The notes beneath the pieces are model-generated. The model was given only the letters and a program-made list of their open reading frames with translations. It was not told the DNA's origin and did no database searches. 64,000 nucleotides of DNA, taken from contig NC_088777.1 in the NCBI RefSeq assembly GCF_954871325.1, forward strand, positions 7,045,366 through 7,109,365, in the 5' to 3' direction. The translations under genes and the position numbers were made by a program. Origin of the DNA: Gordionus sp. m RMFG-2023. Taxonomy: Eukaryota > Nematomorpha > Gordioida > Chordodea > Parachordodidae. This document shows positions 35,031-47,000 of this stretch, one piece after another. Every line of letters starts with the position of its first letter. The first letter of the stretch is position 1.

Positions 35031-38000
35031 GTATAATGAAAATTACTATATTACATGATTTTGATCTAATAATATATTTCGAAAGAATCATAATTAATAA
35101 ACAATATTTTTAATCTTACAATGTGAAATTAAAAAAATATTTTCTAATTAATTGAGTTTCAAGTTGATATTATGGATGCTAGATAAAATAAGAATACTTT
35201 AATCACTTAGAATTAATACATGAATTATATTATTTATTAGAATTGGAAAGTATTTAGGATTTTGTAAATAATCTTTCTTACATCCCTTTAATCTTGTAAA
35301 TTCTTTTATGAATATTGTATTAAATTTTTTTTTTTTTAAACTGCAAAAAATAAGTTATTTTTTTTAATTCATGGATTATGTTTTATATATATAGTATTAA
35401 TAATCATATAAATAAAAACTATCACCACTTTTTGTAAAAAAATATTAGTGACACTAATTTATAAAAACATTTTAGATGGCAATATACAAAATAAAATTAA
35501 AAATAAGATAATTTGCCTATCCATGGTTGTTTATATATTTTAATATTTTGTAGATCATATTTTTTTTTATGACTTTTTAATCTTTGTTAATTTTAGCCAA
35601 TTAATTTCTTTCTTTGATTTTAAAATGTTTTTTTTTCAATCATTATTATTTTTAACCTAATTATTTTTACTTTCCTTTTTTAAATTGAATGATCAAATTT
35701 GAAATATTATGATTATTTATGATGCAATTTTTTTACATTCTTATCTTTTTTATTTTTTCAAGTTGTGTCCAAAACTTTAAGGAAACCTAATGATAAAGTT
35801 ATAAAAATTTCTCACAAATATGTGTTGGCCACTTTTTTATTTTTCTATTAAAAAGGCTTAATGCTAAAAAAGTATACAAATTTTCATAAATATTATAAGT
35901 TATGATTTTTGTGGAACTTTTCTTCCACATTAATTATATTTTCATAAATATTATAAGTAATTATTTTATTTAAAATCTGCCACCAAAATTTGATCCTGGA
36001 TTATTTTTTCACAGCACTTAGTCAAACAAAAAAATAGATATATTTTACAATTCCTTTTTTGGTTACAATATTTAGGGCCAATAAAAATCATATTAATGAT
36101 AATTAAAATTATGATTATATATATATATTTAAATAACATTTTATGGCAGAAATAACAACCAATTTTCTACAAAATTTGATTTGTTAAAAATATATTGAAT
36201 TAGAAGTTCACAATGAGTAGGTTAAAAAAATTTGAATGTGGGTAGGTAAAGTAGATCATTATTAATATTTTTAAGACAATGAATGGACAGGTAGGCTAGT
36301 AAAAAAAAATTGGGGAGGGGAGGGGATTGATCAGAACAAACAATTGTAATATTTTTAAAAAAAATATTTGTTTGTTTTATAATATTGCATATTTTATAAA
36401 TATAGGTAAAAATATATTAAAATAAATAAAAGCCAAACTAACCAATAAAATAATTTTTAAATAATTTAAACAATTTTTTTAGATAAATGTGTTTATGGTT
36501 GGGTGGATATATTTTAAATAATAAAACATATGCTGTTGGGCTAGCATGTTAAATAAAATTCTAACAATGGTTGGGTACCCACTTGTGTTAAAATCTGTAC
36601 ACTGCAGATATCTATATTATGTTGACTAAAAAAATACCTTATATTATAAATCATTATTAAGTATTTTGATATTGATCTTAAAATCGTTTTTTTTGGTTCA
36701 TTCTTATATTCTAATATCTGCCTGGTTGTCTTTTTATTTTGGCACAGTTGTGTATCTTTAAGAATATTACATAAGCATTGAGATTTCTCATTGGCAGAAA
36801 TGTTTGGCCCTATTTTGACCAATCCTTGTTAACATTCTTTTGGTTAAAATAAAATAGGCTGAATTGGGGTTTTTGACAATGCTAGAAGTATATAATTTAC
36901 AATTTAAAAATTCATTTAATATTAACAGTAATAATATTTATATATTTACTGTGGACCTTTGCATCTAGATATTAATCATTTCGTCAACACTATTAGTTTT
37001 AAGACTTTATTCCTCTTTACAAAAGTTAGTCTTTATATTTACAGCACGTGAGCTCTTCAAAACCTTCTATATAATACATCTTATATATTTATGGTACTAT
37101 GTTCTTGATCCTTCTCCATTACCTTTCTCCAATTTTATTTGGGTTTTTAGGCCTCTTATTGCCTATTTACAACATTTTCTTAACACTATCTACATCTATC
37201 TTGCTACGTATCCACCACATTTGACATGTAAAATTTCAGGAATTGATACAATATCCATATTTTGTCTGAACTCAACCAAACTTTTTTGAATTTTTAACCC
37301 ATTTGTCATTCATCTTATCTATTTTCAGTTCATTCTATTTTAGTTAGTTTTTTTTATGGGTCATGTCTGCATCATATGTTTTAACTGAATCAACACCTAA
37401 ATTTAATGCCCTATGATTTTAAGGGACAAATATTTATGGATTATGCTAATGAAGCCCACTCAAAGAACCCTTTTCATCCACATCTAATTCTTTTATGTGG
37501 CACCAAGATTAGTAATTCCTTGGTTATTGGCTCACAGACTCGAGTATATTGGTTCCACAGTAAAAAAAATAATGTTCACTGGGAGTAGTTACATGAATAT
37601 TTATTGTTGATACTATTTAACTAGTGTTGCTAAATGTCTCGATTTGAGCTGATTTTTCAAAAAATATTGCCTAAGCCTTGAGATTTTGATAATAGATGCT
37701 CACTTTCTGCCATCTATTAACAAAATAAGGCTCGCATAATATTTTTCCCGATACGGCTAAAGTCGAGCTGTTTAACAACACTACCTTTAACACTAGGGGT
37801 GTATTGGGAGGAAGCTACGGGCGGCTAGCCCCCTCCCGCTAGTTTTTTTCTTCGATATTTTAGCCCCCTTTCCATATTTTAAGGAGGAGCTGATCACTCG
37901 CCAAAAAAATTTTTTTAAAATCCGAATCTCTTTTCTCTTTAATTTTTATATAGTCAAAAATTATTTTATGTTTTTATTTTATTTATCAACAAAAGTAAGA

Positions 38001-41000
38001 GAATTTGATTTCTCCCATTTTGATATTTTTTATGTATTAAAAAAAATGTTTTCGAAAATAACGATTGATGGGTTTTGACGATGTTATCGGCAAAGATATT
38101 TCGAAAGAAAAATTCGTTAAACTGTTTGGATACCTTATCTGGCGATATACTGCCGAATGTGGGCTTTCATCTTATAAATTTGATTATGGCGAGTTTTAAG
38201 AATAAATAATATTTGCGGACATTATGTCGTTCATTTTCAATTTTAATATTACTACTATTTTCAATGCATTATATCATATAGTTATTGATAAAACTAGCCA
38301 TTTTTTGAATAATTCAAAAATATAAATTAGAGTATTTTCAAATGAGATATATTTTGCCCTCAAAAATTATATTTTCTATAGTAAAATAAAATCCCCTTCA
38401 GGCGTTCTAATATGATATATATAGGGTGGTAGTATAAAATTATATTTCTTTCTTTCTCTCTTTCTTTAGGAATTTATTATTCTTTCTTTTCTTTCTTTCT
38501 TTCTTTTCTTTCTTTCTTTCTTTAGGAATTTATTATTATTTCTTTTCTTTCTTCAATGTGATTTAATCATGCCCTAATACTGCTTCATAAATTTTAATTT
38601 TAAAAAAGAGAGAGCCTGATTAATTTTTTTTTTAAAATAAATTATCATTTTTAAAAATGGAGGAGGGGGGGGCAAGTGATTAATTTTTTTTATCAGTTTC
38701 ATAATTATTTTTTCATTTTAAATCTGCGAATTTCTTAAGAAGATGGAAATTTCCCAGCTACTCCATACACTACTGGATTGGCGATTCATTCAATAAATGC
38801 ATTTGAAAATCTCTCTATACATAGGAGTCAGTAATGGCGCCATTTTGTGTAAAGACAATTAATCGACGCTCAAAATCACAAAATGGCGCTACAGCTGACT
38901 CCTATCTATGAACACTTTATATAATATATCCATCATTGGTTATGCCATGCCATACAATTGTGATATCGATTTTAAATTTATTGATCTTCTTATCTTTCCT
39001 CACCCCCATAACAATTAGTTTTACAACTTGTTTGTTTTTTTCCTCCATACATGATACAAAATCAATAATAGTTAATTTCTCATTTAATAAATAACTGACT
39101 TTGATTTCGGGTTTATCAGCTAATGTTTTTAATTTATAATTTTACTCATATGAGAGAGTTTTAACTAGTGTTGTTAACCGGCTCAATTTGAGCCGGTTTT
39201 TAAAAAACGGCTAACTCAATATTTTATCCGGAAAAAATAATATGCAAGCTTAAAGATTTTGCTCATAGGTGGCACATGGGATTGAACATCTATTGGCGAA
39301 ATCTCGACGCCTAGATTTTCCTGGTTATAAGGTTGAGTTAGCCGTTTTCAAAAATCGGCTTAAATCGAGCCGTTTAACAACACTAGTTTTAACTTTAACC
39401 ACCGTTATCTATCTACAAAATACAAATTAGGAATGACTGTAAATTATAATTTAATTAGTATAAATATGTCGTATTGGGAAATGTAAATTTTATTCATTGG
39501 GGATAGGGGGGGCTGCCTATACTATCTACAAAAATACAAATTAGGTATTACTGTAAATTATAATTTAATTAGTATAAATATTTCGTATTGGGATATGGAA
39601 ATTTTTCTCGTGAGAAGGTTTTAAATTCCATTATTAGATTAGAAATATATTGTTTAAAAATTTCGCAAATGTGAATTACCTAAAATTCGCAGGGTAGACT
39701 CTTCGCACGTGCCGGAACACATTTTTGGGCCAAATCAGATTTTTAAATTTTTTTTACAAAATCTCTCACCTTGAATGATCTATGAACTTCATATTTCAAT
39801 ACGACGTTACACTTATCATGAAATTACTTATAGATGGGTGGGTTATATAATTTAATTAAACGAAAATACTAGTTCATTTTTATCATTTTCTTTTTAATTT
39901 TATTTTATACCCTTCAACTGATAGAGTACTCACAAGAGTCTATAACAAAACCGATATCCGAATTCAATTCGGTCCCGATTCGACCGAACCTTAATCGATC
40001 GGACTGACACTCATTCTCGGAGTCAATCGGGTTCGAATTTGGTTTTAAAATCTAGACGATTTTTAAAACGACTCCGTTTAAGAATTTTAGAGTCAAAATA
40101 ATAATTTATGCGAGCTTCGAGATTTGGGAAGGTCCAAACCTTTTTGCGATTGGCTAAGATCTTAATCGAGTTTTTTTAATAACCCCACTCGGGGCTAGAC
40201 CCACCGGACAACATTATTTCTCGATACTAGCTCTAATATTTATATTATTTAGTTCTGATATTCGTATCTCTCGAGACTCGGTCCGAACCGGGCCGAAAAG
40301 TTTTACGAATTTAAAAATCCGGGGTCGGGTTGATTGAAAAAAAGAAAAATTAATATAAACAAAAGAGGGGTTTCTATTTGCGACATGCCGATTCAACTGT
40401 GTATCGTATATACATGAGTATGGGTGATTAAGGCCAACTTAACCTAAATAGTCTTTTTTTTTAAATATTGCTTTATTTTTTTTATATATAGTAATGACAT
40501 ATAATAACTAGACTGACGATGTATTCATCAAAAGTGTACATTAATGAAAAACAGCTGGGGACGCCATTTTGGTTACTTATTTCATTATGAAAAATTTTAA
40601 ACGAGATGCCAATTTATTCTTTTGTCTGACGTAAACTTTATTAAAGAATTACCTGATCATCGAGATAATAAGGAAGCAAGTTATCAATTTAATAGTAATT
40701 TTTAACATGAGAATAATTACTATTTGGGTTACCAAAATGGCGGGTCCAGCTGATTGGCATTCAACGGCTCTTTCACAAATGCATTATTATGAATGTATCT
40801 GCAATCTAGGTATTATTTATGTCGTTGAGATATAGGTATTAATTTTTTAGATATATCAAAAATTTATTATTCGTGAAATTTTTTATAATATTGAATTTAA
40901 AAATAAAAATTTTAAATTATTCCCTATTTAAAAAAAAATATATATTGATTAGTTGAAAAATATTAGAATAGGAAGCATTTTAATCACATTTATTTACTGC

Positions 41001-44000
41001 TCGTTTTTTGAAATTTCCTATTTTTAATAACGAAAATTATAAAATTTCTGGGTTTGACCCTAAGAATAGAAATCTGGGCCGGGCTTAAAATAAATTTTTT
41101 TCAAATTCCGGGCCGAGTTTTAAAATGAAAAAAATTTAATGTATTATTCGCAGTGAATTCGTGATAACTGTGAATGAGTAGTTATAAGGGTTAATATGAT
41201 ATATTTTTATAGATCGTTGATCTTTAACAAAAAGAAAAACTAACAAACACAATACGCCATCTGTTTATCCATTGTTTTAAATAGTTTTTGTCAAATGCGA
41301 GGGGGTGGGGGTGCAGCACCCCGCAGTTTAAGATTTTTTAGCATGAGCTTGATCGACTTTAAAACCAAAAGGGGGGGTTCTTTCCATCTTCTAACGAAAT
41401 CTTTTAATAATCTTTTCGGTCTGTGCCCGTTTAGAATCATATAGTTAATATTAAAAAGTTTTTAGGTCTAGGTCCGCATCCGGTCCTATCCGCCACCCGG
41501 TTTCTTTTAAATGGAGCCGATAGATATTAAGGCTCGAGTTTATTTCTGATTTCTTCAAAATTTCTAGCAAAAAAACGGTTGCCGGGATGACCATTTTCAT
41601 TGGCTATTATGGCTAACCCAATATTTTAGCCCAACATATATTACGCGCGTATGAAGATTTTGCTCATAGAAGGCAGGAAGGTTTGGACAATCTATTTTTT
41701 AAAAAATATAGAGGTTCGCTTAATATTATTTTGGCTGAAATCTTGATTTAAATTAGACTAAATCGAGACTTTAAGTATAAAACAACATTAGTGAAAATGC
41801 AAACTCCAATCTTATTTATGAAGGGGAATTTTTATGGTGTTAAAAAAATGACTAATATATATAAATCCTTTTATCCATTCTATTTATCACTATAATAACC
41901 ACTAATCATAATATATAAATTATAATCAACATACATTATAAATAACACTATACCACAATTATATTAAAAATAATAACAAGTACAAATTTTCGAATTTCAA
42001 ATCAGTTATCAAAGGTCAGGCAAAGAACAAAATTATGAGATTTAAAAGTATATTAAAGGTCAACGTCCATAACTGTCAATCACAAACTGACACATACTAA
42101 ATATAGTTATTGTTTAGGATTTATAACATTTTTCTCCTCTTCTATTTTAAACAGGTCTTAGAACTCACCCATATTTCGGTTCCTGTCATGCTCATGCCTG
42201 ACGATTTCAAATCTTCCACCAAGATTAGGGTTGACAACCATTTATTTAACAAGTAATAAATATATTTAAAAAAAATAATAATATAATAAAATATTGATTT
42301 TTTTTAAAATTTGTTTAAATATAAAGGAAAATATCACAATTTTATCTGACCTTTTCCTTTTTTTTGTTTTTCATTTTTTTTTACGTTTTTTTATTTCATT
42401 TTTTTGTCCTTCATTCATTTATTTATACTGCGCATCCATTTTTTTCCACCTATATATCTGATCAGATCCATCTTTTTGGCCGGATCTGGTACCTCATCTA
42501 GAAAGAAAGAAAATTTATTTATATACGTATTAAATAAATCTAATTAAGAATTAGATAAAAATAATAGTCCGAACGAATTGAGCGTCTGCGTTTTGCCCAA
42601 TGACACATAATAGTACCTAGACTGACGATGCATCCATTAAATGTGTACAATGAAAACAGCTGGGGACGCTATTTTGATTCCATATCATTATTAAAAATTT
42701 TAAACGAGAGGCCAAGTTATTCCTAAATCTGACGCAAACTTTATTATAGAAATTGCCTGATCATCGAGATAATAAGGAAGCAAGTTATCAATTTAATAGT
42801 AGTTTTTAACGTGAGAATAATTACTATGTGGGTTACCAAAATGTGCGGGTCCAGCTGATTTGCATTCAACGACGCATCATCAGTCTAGGTATTATTATAT
42901 GTCATTGGTTTTGCCATAATTTTTTTAATTCAAAAAAACGTCAACGCATCCCTTGCCTTTTTTTTATATTAATATCGTTGATTCAACATTTTAACTAAGT
43001 TTTAAAAAAGGATATGTCTTTTGAAAATTATATTATCGTCTGCCTTTTTTATTTCTTTAATTTCTAAAATATTCTATTTTTAAGATATAAGTGAGTTATT
43101 ACTCTACATTTTATATGATATTGCAAAATGAAGAATAAAAAAAATGTATAGAAAGAAGCAAACCCGTTTACGTTTTTTTTAAAAATAGTTGTTACCAATT
43201 TGGAACGATGCCATTTTAAATGCATTATTTGCGTTTGCAACGCAGCATTTTAAATGCTCAATTTGTGCGTACTGTTATGCGCGATTTATAAATGAAGAGA
43301 TACACTTTCTTTGTGTGTGTTTGTTTAAAATTCGATTTGGCCGATTAAAATAGATAAATTAGAGCCTCATTTGTAGTAAACGCCTTTATCTTCGCGCATC
43401 TCGTTATTTCTATCGAAATCACAGCTGATTCTTCGTGGCGTTTATTGAAAAATACGTCGCAACATATGTTTTTCCATATTATACGTATTTATTGGTTAAT
43501 TTTGTTAATAAACGTGGGTTAAATAACGCGTTTACTATAAATGAGGCCTTTGGATTTTATCCGTTTTTTTTAAATCAATTAAATCGTTGTTTTTAGCAAC
43601 ACATAAAAGAATCGCCATTTTTATAGAACCGTCCAAATATCAAATAGATAACGTTCCGGTTCGATACCGAATCCAGTTCATCTCTACGTATGATTTATCC
43701 ATTTTATTTTTTCTTACATAAATATTTGTAATATTTTTTATTAGAGAAAATTTGCCCAGCCATTACAAAATTAAGGAATATTGCCCAATCGTTTTTCGTA
43801 AACTCAGGGAAATTTTCGGGATCAAGGAACAATCCTATCTAGTAAGATTTTCGCCATTCCTAAACGATAAATTTTAAAATCAATTAAAAGGCTATATTTT
43901 TTTTAGGTATCAGAGAAATAAACCTAAGATGCTCCAATACCATCAAACCTATTCGACCGATTTTGTGTGTATCGATGCATCTTTGAAATGACCAATTATT

Positions 44001-47000
44001 GGTCAAACCGAATCCTATTATCATAATTTTAGAACCTGGACTAGAAAGGGTTAAAAAAAAAGTAGTTATGGTTCTAGTTTCTATATATTCTTAAAATAGT
44101 GTGATTTGTTCGTTTTTTAACCTCGCGGTTCTGGGTATTTTATAGATTTAGGTGCCAGACCTAAAGATTCTACCTTTTCAGATCTTTGATATTGAGCATC
44201 GACTCCTCCCTGAACATTTTGCATGAATCACTTCGAGTTTTAATTGTTATAGCATAGAATACTCTTTTTTTAAAGGAATCCTTCACAAAATTCCAACCGA
44301 AAGTGATGGACAACTCGGGCAAGAGCGGTGCCAAATTCTATTCCTCTTTCGACAGACGGCTCGTTATAAAAACGCTTTTCTCCGAAGAGGTTATGCAGAT
44401 GCATCAAATACTCAAATCATATCATCAGGTTAGTGTTTTTCATTCACTAAATTTAAACATTCACAACCTCTCCTTAGAATTTTTTTTTCAAATTTTGGGT
44501 TCCTGTCAATCTTATCACATTCGAATGTTTCTGGGATGTATTTCATATCGTTGAGATAATTTTTTTTATTAGATTTAACACGCGCATTGCCGGGTATTTT
44601 TTGATAGGAAACAAAAATACGTTAAACTTTAATGATTGCATCCGTTTGCGCAAATTCGTGGCGGAGACAAAAATATCGCGTACTTTATATAATTCGCGTT
44701 AACTATGAATTGAGTGGTTATGCGATGAAATGAATTGCGTCGAAAATATTATTGATTAATTTTGATAGATAGCTGTCTTGTTACTATAAAATATGTATAG
44801 CGCAAGACGCTACTAAAAATTAAGAATAATGTTATTGATCTTGAGAAAATATATATTTAATTATAAACGATAATTTCTTACTTTCTTCAGCTTATAAAAT
44901 ATCGATATATAAGCTCTCTATCCTCACCCCCTCCCCTCCTATTCTTATGTAAAAGTTAGTAGGTTTTTTATAAATTTTTATATGATATAAAACATTTATT
45001 TTTTTTTTTTTGAGATTCATAATAATATATTCATAAAATTGTTTAAGCTTAACAACGCATAAAATTAATTATCATAAGTTGGCTAAATGTTACATAAAAT
45101 GAGCAATCACTTAGTAAAACGAAGTAGTGTTTAATTCCCAAATGAGCTGTGAGTTTTTTTTTGGTCAAAGCTAGAAGTTTTTCTGAAAACTTGCCTTATA
45201 AAAAATGAATAGAATGATACGGAGTCACTTTAAGAAGGTTTTTAATTTAATCTAAAATTTTTCTGCTTTTAAATAAAAATATATCGATTTTAATTCGTGA
45301 AAACGTTTAGAACGCAACTTCGAATAATGGCCACTTCTTTTTTATCTTGTCCATTTTATGTCTGCGGTCAAACTCATTATTTTAATTAACGGTTGATCAA
45401 AATGGTAAACGGTACCTCTGAATAGATCATTCATTTTGTTGAAGTTTTATTTTATTTCCTAACGCAAATTATAAATTGCCAATTGTTTCTTTATTTAAAA
45501 GTTAAGTAGATAGAACAATACACTCAAACTCTTAAAACTTCCAAAAATGATCCGGATCAAATATTTTTTTATGTTTACCGGTTTACAGGCCAATTAAAAA
45601 TTGGTTTTTTGATTTCTCAACATGGACATCCGAATAATTATATCGCACTTTTCTTTTCAATTCAATTGACCGAATCGACTCGTTTTTAATTGGTTCGTAA
45701 GAAATTATTACTCACGTGATTATTATTAATTTGATAACTTTACGGAGGACAGCGATGCATATAGTAATATATAAATTATTATTTGATGGATTCCATTTTA
45801 CCGCAGTTGTGTTGCTCAATATGAATGACATACGTAACCTGAAACGTCTATCATAACCTTTTTTTTATCGGTGGCTAGATATATCCCAATATTCAAATTC
45901 TATAATAATGGTATTTTAGGGTTGTATTGTATATTTAAGGTAAAAATTACACCCAATAAATATTCGCGTCAATATCTATACACACACTAGATTATATTTT
46001 TTTTGAAAATGTAGATATAGCGTTATCTTATTACTGAAGGGGGGGGGGGTGTTATATTTTTTTAAGATGAAGATTAATTATTGTGAGTCTCCTGTAATAT
46101 TCTAATCCTAGACTCAATTTAAGTTGAAGATGGATGGATGGAACAGATATCGGGCGAATATTTTGGCCAAGAAAAAATTGAACATAATTTTTTTTTTGTA
46201 TTTTTTGCATTATGCTTATAGCACGTGGTTGAAAGGAACGGAAAGACATTGCTAACTCAATACCTGGGCATGTACAGGATAACGGTCGAAGGAAGCGAAA
46301 CCTACTTTGTAGTAATGAGGAATATGTTTGGCCACAAGATTAAAATCCACAAGAAATACGATTTAAAGGTTCATTATTATTAGAAGAAAAATATTAATAT
46401 TTTAGTTTTTTAAACCCCCTTTAAAACTCTATATGTTGGGGAAGGGGGGAATCAATTGCAATATGATAAAATTTTTTAAAAACTTTTGCTACAACGGAAC
46501 TTAGAAATTAGAGGCGAAGTAACGATTTTTTTTTGATTGATTTGACTATGTTTATATCGTAATTTACATTGAGTAATTAATAATTGAACGTTCCAAATAG
46601 AGGCGAAGTAACGATTTTTTTTGATTGGTTTCTATGTCCATATCGTAGTCTACATTGAGTAATCAATAATTGAACGTTCCAAAATTTAGGCGCCAATGGC
46701 TAGTGGCCATATGTGTTTTTTTTTGTAAATTATGAATATATTACTCATGTCGGGTTTGATTGGAGGATTATAATGAATATATCGCATAATTTATATTTTG
46801 CAACAATGCAAATTTTTTTTTTTTAAATCACACTATTAAATTTTTTACGTACGATACCACAGATATAAAGACACCATCGACCATAGTTTTTTCATGGTTT
46901 ATCTCCCCACTTCTCTTAGCTGTTATTTTTTTTTTAAAAAATATATCTTTTTTATTTTACAGGGTTCTACGGTTCAAAGGTCAGCCAGCATTAAGGAAAA

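Larger units (their letters stand above)
35031..42154 (+). other. PIP4K intron 1, transposon-rich
   Basis: 7.1-kb intron with MITEs at 37622, 38817, 39166, 40493 and 41605, a 113-bp duplication at 39408, a microsatellite at 38456, and GC-rich patches (37795-37870, 39930-40340, 41300-41330). An open frame at 37406-37588 is noted as a finding. No other exon is supported. Confidence 0.8.

Noticed and set aside
36541-36822. Minus-strand 93-codon frame
   Set aside because: No recognisable motif, starts at a non-ATG codon, AT-rich composition; antisense in an intron.
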